From positions 1-29,698 of the forward strand of contig CAYRYO010000022.1 in assembly GCA_964428475.1 (NCBI GenBank): a stretch of DNA of 29,698 nt, in the 5' to 3' direction. The notes beneath the pieces were generated by a model, which searched no databases, was not told where the DNA came from, and was given only the letters and a program-made list of their open reading frames with translations. This DNA comes from JARICQ01 sp964428475. GTDB lineage: Bacteria > Bacillota > Clostridia > Tissierellales > Tissierellaceae. Both the position numbers and the translations under genes were made by a program. Shown here in pieces: positions 6,169 through 13,777 of this stretch (positions are counted from its first letter, which is position 1; each line of letters begins with the position of its first letter).

Positions 6169-8696
6169 TGTATGAAAATAACAATAAAGATATCATAAAT
6201 AAATTAGCCAAACGAAGTATCAAGACTAACAAAATGAGAAATATATTTGCAATAGTAGCAATCATACTTACTACAGTATTATTTACCACGGTATTTACCA
6301 TAGGAGCAAGTATGCTAAAATCTATTGAATACAGCACCATGAGACAAGTAGGGGGTTCTTTCCATGGCGGATTTAAATATCTTACAACAGAAGAGTATCA
6401 AATATTAAAAGAACATAAGGACATAAAAGAATATGGAATAACTATTCCTGTAGCTGTGGCAGAAAATTCAGAGCTTGCAAAAAGGCAAGTTGAAATAAAT
6501 TATATAGATGAGAATGAAGCTAAATATCGATTTATAGTACCACTTCTCAAGGGAAAGATGCCAAAGAAAGAAAATGAAATAGTATTAGATACTATAACTT
6601 TGGATATGTTAGGTATAAAATATGAATTAGGTCAAAATGTTAAATTAAACTATAGTATTTATGATGAAGATTATTCTAAAGACTTTACTTTATCTGGTTA
6701 TTACCAAGGTGATACAGTTTCTATGGCTAGTTCAGCCTGTATATCTAAAGAATTTATAGAAAAGAATCTTTCACATATAGATCAGAAACGTTCAAAGAAA
6801 ATAGGTTCTTATACAGGCACTATCAATCTTGATGTAATGTTAAATAATAAATACAATATTGAGAAAAAGTTACTAAAGATATTATATGATAAAGATCTCG
6901 ATCCAAATAATATAGCATATGGAGTAAATTGGGCATATATGGGTAACGATTTATCAATGGAACTTAGCAATATATTACCACCTATAGGTTTATTATTGTT
7001 AATAGCTTTAAGTGGTTATCTTATTATTTATAATCTGTTTTATATATCAATAATAAAAGATACTCGTTTTTATGGACTTCTTAAAACAATAGGAACAAGT
7101 TCAAGGCAATTGAAAAAGATGATTATCAAGCAGGCCATGATATTTTCCTTTATAGGTATTCCTATTGGATTAGCTATAGGATATTTAGTGGGGATAGTTC
7201 TTTTACCATATGTTATGCAGATGTTGACTATAACGCATACTACTATCTCAATAAACCCAATAATACTTATTTGTTCTGCTTTGTTTTCACTAGTAACTGT
7301 GCTAATAAGTTGCAATAAACCTGCTAAAATTGCTGCTAAAACATCAGCTATTGAGGCGGTTAGATATACGGGGATAGGATTAGATAAAAAGAAAAAGATC
7401 AAGGTTAGAAAATCATCTAATGGAGCAAAACTTTATAAGATGGCATTTTCTAATATGTTTAGGAATAAGAGAAAAGCTTTTATAGTCATAGTTTCACTAT
7501 CTATTAGTATGATATTGTTAAATACAGTATATACAATGGTTTCTGGGTTTGATATAGATAAGTTTTTAGAAGGACAGGTTGGTGCAGATTTTTCGATAGG
7601 AGACGCTAGTTTTTATAGATGGGTATTTGAAGAAAGCAATCCTAACGCAGTTACGGAAGAATTATGTAATGAGATAGAAGGACTTACAGGTGTTGAGGAA
7701 ATTGGGAAACTGTACAATAGACCATTAGTTATGCCAATTACTAAAGAAATGAAAATATTATTAGAAGATAGTATGGAAACATTAGATACTGAGAATAATC
7801 ATAATTATCAAGATATTATTGCAAGAAATCAATTAGGGATAGATTTATATGGTATAGATAATATACTACTTCCTATATTAAATGAATATGTAGTTGAGGG
7901 TGAAATTGATCTTGAATTATTTAAAACTGGACAATATGCAGTAGTAACAAGAAGAACTTGGGATATAGATATTTATAATGTGGGTGATAAAGTGGTTTTA
8001 TCATCAGAAGGTGGAAATAAGAAAGAGTATTCCATAATGGCAGTTGTAGAAAACCTACCATTATATCTTTATAGTGGTAGGTTCTTTAGCTCTACTGTTA
8101 ATTTATATATCCCATCAGAAGAATATATAAATTATACAGATAATATGTCAATAATGACTGCACTATTTAATGTAGAAGATGAACATCTTTTAAATGTAGA
8201 AAACTATATTAAAGACAAGATAAAAGAAGTTCCTTCACTAGATTATCGCTCCAAAGAAATTTATGTAGAAGAGTTCAATAAGATGGTAGACACATTTAAT
8301 TTTGTAGGATATACCCTGAGTTTTATTATTGCTTTAATAGGTATATTGAATTTTACCAATGTAATAATTACAAGCATTATATCTCGCAGACAAGAATTTG
8401 CTACCATGCAAAGTATTGGTATGACAAGTAAACAGCTTAAAAAAATGCTTGTTTTTGAAGGGTTAGACTATGCTTTAATCACTCTTATGGTAGTTTTATT
8501 AATGGGATTGCCAATTACTTATATAGGAGTTAATGGACTTGCTAGTGAAATGGTATTTTTCAGTTACCATTTCACCATTTTCCCAATTATCGTCTGTATG
8601 CCTATACTAATTGCCGCTGCCTTATTTGTTCCTACTTTAGCTTTTTCTAATATCAAAAATATAAGTGTAGTTGAAAGGCTAAGAGAAATAGAATAA
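6168..8696 (+). CDS. FtsX-family ABC transporter permease with two FtsX modules
   Basis: An 842-aa membrane protein starting at GTG 6168, which overlaps the ATPase stop; GAGAGG precedes it. Hydrophobic segments suggest eight membrane helices: about 25-48, then 268-295, 323-350 and 360-382, then 437-458, then three near the C-terminus (about 735-756, 783-805, 812-835). This is a duplicated 1+3 arrangement, each half with an extracellular domain of about 220-280 aa between its first and second helices. BceB proteins are usually shorter (about 650 aa) with one large loop, so this is a related but different architecture. Mechanotransmission-type removal of lipids, lipid-linked precursors or peptide antibiotics is plausible. 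No lipobox or enzymatic domain is seen. Confidence 0.85.
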   Translation: MYENNNKDIINKLAKRSIKTNKMRNIFAIVAIILTTVLFTTVFTIGASMLKSIEYSTMRQVGGSFHGGFKYLTTEEYQILKEHKDIKEYGITIPVAVAENSELAKRQVEINYIDENEAKYRFIVPLLKGKMPKKENEIVLDTITLDMLGIKYELGQNVKLNYSIYDEDYSKDFTLSGYYQGDTVSMASSACISKEFIEKNLSHIDQKRSKKIGSYTGTINLDVMLNNKYNIEKKLLKILYDKDLDPNNIAYGVNWAYMGNDLSMELSNILPPIGLLLLIALSGYLIIYNLFYISIIKDTRFYGLLKTIGTSSRQLKKMIIKQAMIFSFIGIPIGLAIGYLVGIVLLPYVMQMLTITHTTISINPIILICSALFSLVTVLISCNKPAKIAAKTSAIEAVRYTGIGLDKKKKIKVRKSSNGAKLYKMAFSNMFRNKRKAFIVIVSLSISMILLNTVYTMVSGFDIDKFLEGQVGADFSIGDASFYRWVFEESNPNAVTEELCNEIEGLTGVEEIGKLYNRPLVMPITKEMKILLEDSMETLDTENNHNYQDIIARNQLGIDLYGIDNILLPILNEYVVEGEIDLELFKTGQYAVVTRRTWDIDIYNVGDKVVLSSEGGNKKEYSIMAVVENLPLYLYSGRFFSSTVNLYIPSEEYINYTDNMSIMTALFNVEDEHLLNVENYIKDKIKEVPSLDYRSKEIYVEEFNKMVDTFNFVGYTLSFIIALIGILNFTNVIITSIISRRQEFATMQSIGMTSKQLKKMLVFEGLDYALITLMVVLLMGLPITYIGVNGLASEMVFFSYHFTIFPIIVCMPILIAAALFVPTLAFSNIKNISVVERLREIE

Positions 8697-8704
8697 TAAG
8701 AAAT

Positions 8705-8732
8705 ATAATAGGGCTAGAGATGGCCCTATTAT
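8705..8732 (+). terminator. Hairpin between permease and response regulator genes
   Basis: A perfect 10-base stem, ATAATAGGGC at 8705-8714 with its complement at 8723-8732, and an 8-base loop. It starts six bases after the permease stop. There is no T-run afterwards (the next bases form a promoter-like -10 element), so it may be a weak terminator, an mRNA 3'-end stabiliser, or an operator. Confidence 0.45.
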
Positions 8733-8740
8733 GCTATAAT
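8732..8740 (+). promoter_or_regulatory. Extended -10 promoter for the response regulator-kinase pair
   Basis: TGCTATAAT is a consensus extended -10 element placed 29 bases before the response regulator ATG. No good -35 hexamer is seen, which is usual for extended -10 promoters. It would allow the two-component genes to be expressed independently of the ABC genes. Confidence 0.5.
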
Positions 8741-8769
8741 ATAATCAAATAATTAAAGGATATGATTAA

Positions 8770-9444
8770 ATGAGTACTATATTAATAATAGAAGATGATA
8801 AATTACTAAATGAGGGTATCTCCTTTGCTTTAAAAAGTGAAGGCTATAGTGTATTATCTTCATATAATAGCAGGCAAGCTAAAAATATGTTTAATGATAA
8901 AATAGATTTAATAATACTGGATATAAACCTTCCAGACAGAAATGGTATAGAGATATGTAAATTTATTAGAAAAAACTTAAGTACTCCCATTATATTTCTA
9001 ACGGCTAAGGATACTGAAGAAGATATAATAAATGGATTTAAAGCGGGTGGGGATGATTATATAACAAAACCTTTTTCCCTCCCAATATTTAAAGAAAGGC
9101 TAAAGGCATTGCTTAGGCGGGGAGAAACTCAAAATAATATATATTATTTTAAAGATCTTAAATTTGATTTTGACAAACTATGTCTTATGAAAAATGATAT
9201 GGAGATTTCTGTTACTAGAATAGAAGTGAAGTTGCTAGAATTGTTTATTAGGAATAAAGGGCAAGTATTAACAAGGAGTCAAATTCTTGAAAAGATTTGG
9301 GATATAGATGGAGATTTCGTGGATGAAAACACTGTTAGTGTAAATATTCGAAGGCTTCGAACAAAAATTGAAGACAAGCCTTCCAATCCAATCTTTATTA
9401 AAACCATATTTGGAATAGGATATATGTGGAGTGATAATAATTGA
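8770..9444 (+). CDS. OmpR-family response regulator
   Basis: A 224-aa DNA-binding regulator. The receiver domain (about 1-115) has the acidic pair IIEDD (D9, D10), phosphoacceptor D51 in LIILDINLPDRNG, Thr in FLTAKD, and Lys100 in ITKPFS. A winged-helix effector domain follows (about 125-220; FVDENTVSVNIRRLRTKIE is the recognition-helix region). AAAGGA precedes the ATG at 8770. The kinase gene overlaps its stop by four bases, so the kinase encoded next is its evident partner. By analogy with BceR/GraR/VncR systems it probably activates the upstream ABC operon in response to an envelope-acting compound; that target is inferred from gene order. Confidence 0.92.
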   Translation: MSTILIIEDDKLLNEGISFALKSEGYSVLSSYNSRQAKNMFNDKIDLIILDINLPDRNGIEICKFIRKNLSTPIIFLTAKDTEEDIINGFKAGGDDYITKPFSLPIFKERLKALLRRGETQNNIYYFKDLKFDFDKLCLMKNDMEISVTRIEVKLLELFIRNKGQVLTRSQILEKIWDIDGDFVDENTVSVNIRRLRTKIEDKPSNPIFIKTIFGIGYMWSDNN

Positions 9445-10487
9445 AAAACTCAATAAAAAAGCTAGTTATAACTAGTATTTTATTAATAGTTATATTAACT
9501 TTGTTTTTCATAGGGATTATCTTCTATTTATTTTCTGATTTTTGCATATTAATAGGCATAGTATCAGTTTTCTCTATATTAACAATAGTTATTTGTACTG
9601 TATTCGTTGTATTGTTATCCAGGAATGTAAATAATACTCTTGGAGCTTTAAGCCAAACTATTGAATCGATAATAGATGACAATCCATTGGATACTTTTTC
9701 TACAATTGAGGATACAATGCTTTCCAAACTACAAAGTCAGATGCTAAGGCTAACAGATATTTTAAAATCACATAGTATAAAAGACAAAAAAGAAAAGGAG
9801 ATAATAACAGGATTAATTTCTGATATATCCCATCAATTAAAAACGCCCCTTGCAAATTTAAATATATACAATTCTCTACTATTAGATGAAGATCTTGACA
9901 AAGATAAAAGAGCACAATTCACCAAAAATATGGCAAATCAAGTTGAAAAGTTAAACTGGCTTATGGAATCTTTAATTAAGATGTCAAGGTTAGAAGCGGG
10001 AATTATAAAATTAAATTTAGATAAACAAATGATATCACAAACAGTTTTACAAGCTATATCAATGTTGACCAAAAAGGCGGAAGATAAGGGTATAGATATT
10101 ATTTTCACTAGTGAAGATATAGAAATTGTTCATGATAGCAAGTGGACACAAGAAGCGATTTTCAATATATTAGATAATGCAGTAAAATATAGTGATAATA
10201 ATACAAAAATAAAAATATCTATAATGAAATATGAATTATTTTGTCGGATAGATATTAAAGATGAAGCTAATGGAATAATTGAGTCAGATATTAACAAGGT
10301 ATTTACACGATTTTATAGGGGAGAGACTACTAAAGATATTGAGGGAGTTGGAATAGGATTATTTTTGGCTAGAAAAATCATCTCTGCACAAGACGGATAC
10401 ATAAAAGTAACATCAACATTAGGAAAAGGTTCTATTTTTTCTGTGTTTTTGCCCCTATCCATCTGTCAGCCCATAGTGATTTTATAA
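9441..10487 (+). CDS. Membrane sensor histidine kinase
   Basis: A 348-aa kinase starting at TTG 9441 within the TTGA overlap with the response regulator stop. Two closely spaced membrane helices (about 8-30 and 34-58) leave almost no extracellular loop, the intramembrane-sensing layout of BceS/GraS kinases, which usually rely on their ABC permease to detect the signal. The phosphoacceptor His131 lies in ISDISHQLKTPLANL, and the ATPase domain has the N-box NILDNAVKYS and the G2 box GVGIGLFLARK. The G1 box reads DEANGI instead of the common DxGxGI, so one glycine is lost. The end (SVFLPLSICQPIVIL) has an unusual short tail, and degraded sequence begins right after the stop. Confidence 0.88.
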   Translation: MKNSIKKLVITSILLIVILTLFFIGIIFYLFSDFCILIGIVSVFSILTIVICTVFVVLLSRNVNNTLGALSQTIESIIDDNPLDTFSTIEDTMLSKLQSQMLRLTDILKSHSIKDKKEKEIITGLISDISHQLKTPLANLNIYNSLLLDEDLDKDKRAQFTKNMANQVEKLNWLMESLIKMSRLEAGIIKLNLDKQMISQTVLQAISMLTKKAEDKGIDIIFTSEDIEIVHDSKWTQEAIFNILDNAVKYSDNNTKIKISIMKYELFCRIDIKDEANGIIESDINKVFTRFYRGETTKDIEGVGIGLFLARKIISAQDGYIKVTSTLGKGSIFSVFLPLSICQPIVIL

Positions 10488-10504
10488 ATGGGAATGTTTT
10501 ATGA

Positions 10505-10585
10505 ACTAGTGATATAGGAAACGAAAAACTTGAGGATTATTGGATTTATAATAAAGATGTTGAAGGACGGATTGTTTTTGTATAG
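10505..10585 (+). pseudogene. 3' remnant of a nucleotidase-like gene
   Basis: The open frame encodes EKLEDYWIYNKDVEGRIVFV before a TAG at 10583. The 22 bases from 10562 differ at only two positions from the 3' end of the nucleotidase gene (around 3896-3918), where the product ends KIEGRLAFVF. This looks like the eroded end of a paralogous gene. There is no start or ribosome site for it. Confidence 0.5.
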
Positions 10586-10593
10586 GGATAAGT

Positions 10594-10686
10594 ATGGTTA
10601 AAGAATATGAGATGTTAAAAACTGATAGATTAATTTTAAGGAAATTCTCTATTAATAATTCATGGATATATATACAATTACAATAA
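10594..10686 (+). pseudogene. 5' remnant of a GNAT acetyltransferase gene
   Basis: Thirty codons from ATG 10594 to TAA 10684. MVKEYEMLKTDRLILRKFS is the typical opening of RimJ/RimL-type GNAT acetyltransferases (xxTxRLxLRxF). The rest of the domain is absent: after about codon 20 the sequence changes to one resembling the hydrolase 3' end, so a deletion probably fused two gene ends. Confidence 0.5.
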
Positions 10687-10712
10687 TAGTTCAGGATTTT
10701 TGTTTAAGCTAT
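10652..10712 (+). pseudogene. 3' remnant of an alpha/beta hydrolase gene
   Basis: ATAGTTCAGGATTTTT (10685-10700 region) followed by GTTTAA and GCTA matches the last bases of the hydrolase gene at about 4706-4736, with small deletions that destroy the frame. A weaker match (ATAATTCA) extends further upstream. Like the intact hydrolase gene, it is followed by a terminator hairpin. Together with the nucleotidase and GNAT remnants it fills the 417-base gene-free stretch 10488-10904. Confidence 0.5.
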
Positions 10713-10724
10713 TGACAACTCTCT

Positions 10725-10763
10725 AAAAAAGTCTAAGCATTATTTAATGCTTAGACTTTTTTT
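10725..10763 (+). terminator. Strong intrinsic terminator, possibly bidirectional
   Basis: The stem GTCTAAGCAT (10731-10740) pairs with 10747-10756 around a short loop. It is flanked by AAAAAA before and TTTTTTT after, which extend the stem and supply T-runs in both directions. It isolates the debris region from the membrane protein-amidohydrolase operon downstream. Confidence 0.85.
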
Positions 10764-10779
10764 ATCTTAAAGCAAGAGG

Positions 10780-10793
10780 TGAAAATATTTTCA
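10780..10793 (+). promoter_or_regulatory. Palindrome, candidate operator of the amidohydrolase operon
   Basis: TGAAAATATTTTCA is a perfect 14-base palindrome 112 bases before the first membrane protein gene. It could be a binding site for the PucR-type regulator encoded downstream. It is AT-rich and could be chance. No clear sigma-A promoter is seen in the rest of 10794-10890. Confidence 0.25.
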
Positions 10794-10904
10794 TTTATGA
10801 GTTAAAATAGTAAACATTATCACACTGCTTAAATAAAAGATAAATGATATATTTATGGTAACAAAGCAAATGTTCAAAATTAAATAATAATTAGGAGGCA
10901 TAAA

Positions 10905-11600
10905 ATGGATTATTTAAAGGTAGCGAATAGTTTCCCTATGTGGATAGCAGCAGGACTTGCGGTAGTTTTGGTATTATTTCAGGCATTTATATTTGCAAAG
11001 AAATCTTATGAAACAGGGAAGGCGATAGGAATTACTCAAGGTCAAATGAAAACAGCAATGAAAAGTAGTATGATAACATCTTTAGGCCCATCACTTGTAA
11101 TACTTACAGGCCTTTTATCTTTACTTGTTACAGTGGGTGGACCAATGGCATGGATGAGATTGTCTTTTATAGGTTCAGTTATGTTTGAACTTATGGCAGT
11201 TGGATTTGGTACAGAAGCTGTAGGAGTAAGAATAGGTATAGACCCTATGACAGAAATTGCATTTGCAAATGCTGTTTGGACAATGGTACTTGGTTCTATT
11301 GGTTGGATAGTATTTTCTACACTTACTGCAGATAAAATGGAAACTGTTCAAGAAAAGGTTGGAAAAAGTGATTCAGGGTTAATTAAAATAATATCAATTG
11401 CAGCTATGATAGGATCTTTTGGTTCGCTAGTATCAAGTCATTTAGTGGCATTAAATAGAAATACAGTAGCAGCTATATCTGGTGGTCTTTTAATGGGAAT
11501 AATAACACTACTTGCAGACAAAAAGAATATAAAATGGCTAAAAGAATGGGGAATGGCAATAGCATTATTTGGCGGAATGATGATAGCTGTAATGGTTTAA
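10905..11600 (+). CDS. Polytopic membrane protein resembling DUF5058
   Basis: A 231-aa integral membrane protein with six or seven predicted helices: about 11-31, 54-77, 82-103, 120-141, 158-181, 187-205 and 213-231. The segments LGPSLVILTGLLSLL, GGPMAWMRLSFIGSVMFEL and EIAFANAVWTMVLG resemble a Firmicutes family I recall as DUF5058, whose function I do not know. TAGGAGG precedes the ATG. The next gene, 23 bases downstream, encodes a second membrane protein of almost equal length, and an amidohydrolase follows, so the two probably form a transporter for the amidohydrolase substrate. Charged or polar residues within helices (G-rich motifs, E95, E103) would suit a secondary carrier. The DUF label is from memory; membrane topology is by eye. 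Confidence 0.7.
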   Translation: MDYLKVANSFPMWIAAGLAVVLVLFQAFIFAKKSYETGKAIGITQGQMKTAMKSSMITSLGPSLVILTGLLSLLVTVGGPMAWMRLSFIGSVMFELMAVGFGTEAVGVRIGIDPMTEIAFANAVWTMVLGSIGWIVFSTLTADKMETVQEKVGKSDSGLIKIISIAAMIGSFGSLVSSHLVALNRNTVAAISGGLLMGIITLLADKKNIKWLKEWGMAIALFGGMMIAVMV

Positions 11601-11623
11601 AATAAAAATTTAGGAGTGAAAAG

Positions 11624-12316
11624 ATGAAACAAGAAAGAGAACAAATAAATGATTCTTATTTTAGATATATAGTTAAATGGGGAAGAATAACAGGCTTACT
11701 AGGCATTATTCTATCATTTGGGCCTATACTTGTGCTCACTGTGATATATGGACTTATGCCACCTACAAGTGCTATCATTACGGCATTTATAGCTATGGCA
11801 TCTGCAGTAGCGGTAAACTGGTTTGTAGAACCTATATCATACTTTCCAGTAATAGGACTCGCTGGAACTTATATGGCATTTGTTTCAGGTAATATATCAA
11901 ATCTTAGAATACCTGCAGCTGCAGTTGCACAAAGCGTTGCAGGAGTAGAACCTGGAACGGAAGAAGGAAATATAATTTCTACATTGGGGATAGCAACTTC
12001 TGTATTTGTAAATATAGTAGTATTAGCAATTGGAGTGTTTGCAGGTGCATCTATACTGACCAAACTTCCAGAAAGTGTATTAAATGCTTTTAATTATTTA
12101 CTTCCAGCATTGTTTGGAGCAATATTTGTTCAGTTTGCAATGAAAAAGGTAAAAATTGCACCGATCGCATTAATACTAGCTCTTAGTTTGACATTTATGT
12201 TAAATGCAGGTGTGTTTAGTTTTTTACCAGGAATGCCAAGCTATGTTGTTACGTTAGGATCAGTATTTGGAACTATAGCAGTAGCAGTTACATTATATAA
12301 AAAGGAATTACTATAA
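11624..12316 (+). CDS. Polytopic membrane protein, partner of the DUF5058-like protein
   Basis: A 230-aa integral membrane protein. After a short cytoplasmic start (MKQEREQINDSYFRYIVKWG) there are about six hydrophobic helices: residues 17-40, 42-65, 69-87, 125-146, 155-173 and 181-220 (probably two). I cannot name the family with confidence. TAGGAG precedes the ATG, and the amidohydrolase gene begins 15 bases after its stop. Near-equal size and strict adjacency to the DUF5058-like protein suggest a heteromeric membrane complex. There is no ATP-binding domain or binding protein in the locus, so a secondary transporter driven by Na+ or H+ is the simplest guess. Confidence 0.65.
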   Translation: MKQEREQINDSYFRYIVKWGRITGLLGIILSFGPILVLTVIYGLMPPTSAIITAFIAMASAVAVNWFVEPISYFPVIGLAGTYMAFVSGNISNLRIPAAAVAQSVAGVEPGTEEGNIISTLGIATSVFVNIVVLAIGVFAGASILTKLPESVLNAFNYLLPALFGAIFVQFAMKKVKIAPIALILALSLTFMLNAGVFSFLPGMPSYVVTLGSVFGTIAVAVTLYKKELL

Positions 12317-12331
12317 GGGGGAGCTTTTAGA

Positions 12332-13717
12332 ATGGACAAAAAAAGTGTAATAGACTATTTAGATACAATCAAGGATGAGATTAACAAAATTTGCCTGGAT
12401 ATTTGGAATAATCCAGAAGTTTCAAATGAAGAGGTAAGATCTTCACATGTATATAAACAAGCATTAAAAGCTAATGGATTTAAAATTACAGAATATAAAG
12501 GAGAGCTTAAAAATGCCTTTATAGCAGAATACGGACAAGGAAAGCCAGTGATAGCTGTACTTGGTGAATATGATGCACTTCCAGCTTTGTCTCAAAAGGT
12601 AGATATAAAGCCTAATCCAGTTAAGGAAAATGGTCCAGGACATGGATGTGGACACAATTTATTAGGATCTGCTGCATTTGGATCAGTGCTTGCAATTAAA
12701 AAGTATTTGGAAGAAGAGAATGTAGAAGGTACAATAAGGTTTTATGGTTCACCAGAAGAAGAAACATTAGTAGGTAAAGTAAAGATGATAAAGGCTGGAA
12801 TGTTTGAAGGTTGTGATCTTGCACTTAGCTGGCATCCAATGAATGTAAATGCGACACTCAAAAAAGCATATCTTTCTAATAATTCAATTAAATTTAAATT
12901 CCATGGAATATCTGCTCATGCAGCACAGTCTCCAGAGTCAGGAAGATCTGCTTTAGATGCAGTTGAACTGATGAATATAGGAGCCAATTACTTGAGAGAA
13001 CATGTAATAGACTCAGCTAGAATTCATTATACCATTACAAATGCAGGAGGAGCTCCAAATATTATACCAAGTGAAGCAGAGTCATGGTATTTTGTAAGAG
13101 CACCATATAGAAAAGACGTAGAAGATATAACAGAAAGGCTAATAAAGATATCTCAAGGTGCTGCTATGATGACGGAAACAACTACTGAGTATGAAATGCT
13201 TGGTGGAGCGTATGAATATTTACCAAATAATGTATTATTTGATTTAACATATAAGAATATGCAAGAAATTGATAGTCCAACTTATACTGAAGAAGAATTG
13301 CAATTTGCACAATCAATACAAGAAACATTAGATCCAAAGACAGTTAAGGCTGAAATTAAAAAGTTTATAAGTGATGAAAATTCAAAAGAAGAGACCTACA
13401 TCTATCAAGGTGTAATAGATAAAGAAGATATAAGTTCAGTAGTAGTATCAGGATCTTCTGATAGTGGTGATGTTTCTTGGATTATGCCTATGAATGTATT
13501 TTTAACAGCTACTTGGCCTCTAGGAGTAGCAGCACATTCATGGCAGGCTACAGCTGCATCAGGTTCATCTATGGGACTCAAAGGAATGTTATATTCTGCT
13601 AAGATATTTACGGCAATTATGTATGACCTATTAAATGACAATGAATTAGTTGAAAAATCAGTAGAAGAATTCAATGAAAGAACAAAAAATCAAAAATATG
13701 TAAGTGCTTTAGCATAA
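12332..13717 (+). CDS. M20 family amidohydrolase, AbgB-like
   Basis: A 461-aa cytosolic metal-dependent amidohydrolase. Seen: LGEYDALPAL (D81), GHGCGHNL with likely metal ligands H104 and H108, GSPEEE (E142-E144) holding the catalytic Glu, WHP (H168), the dimerisation domain beginning HGISAHAAQSPESGRSALDA (about 191), and a late His in AAHSWQATAASGSS (H402). The AHSWQ-type C-terminal signature and length point to the AbgB branch, which in E. coli cleaves p-aminobenzoyl-glutamate. Likely substrates are N-acyl or N-aroyl amino acids, or dipeptides. AAGGGGGAG precedes the ATG. The two preceding membrane protein genes probably supply the substrate, and the downstream PucR-type gene probably controls the operon. 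Exact substrate cannot be told. Confidence 0.88.
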   Translation: MDKKSVIDYLDTIKDEINKICLDIWNNPEVSNEEVRSSHVYKQALKANGFKITEYKGELKNAFIAEYGQGKPVIAVLGEYDALPALSQKVDIKPNPVKENGPGHGCGHNLLGSAAFGSVLAIKKYLEEENVEGTIRFYGSPEEETLVGKVKMIKAGMFEGCDLALSWHPMNVNATLKKAYLSNNSIKFKFHGISAHAAQSPESGRSALDAVELMNIGANYLREHVIDSARIHYTITNAGGAPNIIPSEAESWYFVRAPYRKDVEDITERLIKISQGAAMMTETTTEYEMLGGAYEYLPNNVLFDLTYKNMQEIDSPTYTEEELQFAQSIQETLDPKTVKAEIKKFISDENSKEETYIYQGVIDKEDISSVVVSGSSDSGDVSWIMPMNVFLTATWPLGVAAHSWQATAASGSSMGLKGMLYSAKIFTAIMYDLLNDNELVEKSVEEFNERTKNQKYVSALA

Positions 13718-13727
13718 ATACTATAAT

Positions 13728-13776
13728 CTCCCTATTTGTGATATAATACATTATATTATAAATAGGGAGGGCTTTT
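13728..13776 (+). terminator. Hairpin between amidohydrolase and pucR-type genes, covering the pucR ribosome site
   Basis: A perfect 10-base stem, CTCCCTATTT at 13728-13737 with its complement at 13760-13769, and a 22-base loop, followed by GGCTTTTT. It looks like the terminator of the amidohydrolase operon. The 3' arm contains AGGGAGGG (13764-13771), the ribosome site of the next gene, so read-through RNA would have that site paired. Confidence 0.65.
13739..13747 (+). promoter_or_regulatory. Extended -10 promoter of the pucR-type gene
   Basis: TGATATAAT is an extended -10 element lying in the loop of the hairpin above. Initiation about seven bases downstream would give an mRNA lacking the 5' arm of the hairpin, leaving the Shine-Dalgarno free. 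The matching -35 (TACTAT at 13719) is poor. Confidence 0.5.
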
Positions 13777-13777
13777 T

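Noticed and set aside
7070..7402. 110-codon open frame on the minus strand
   Set aside because: It lies fully within the permease gene, has no ribosome site and reads as a shadow of the hydrophobic coding region.
10505..10712. Small functional genes in the stretch between the kinase gene and the terminator
   Set aside because: The short frames match only the ends of longer known gene families and lack proper starts or the rest of the domain, so they are better read as remnants.
11677..11892. 71-codon + strand frame overlapping the second membrane protein gene
   Set aside because: Tyr/Cys/His-rich out-of-frame shadow of a membrane protein gene, without a ribosome site.
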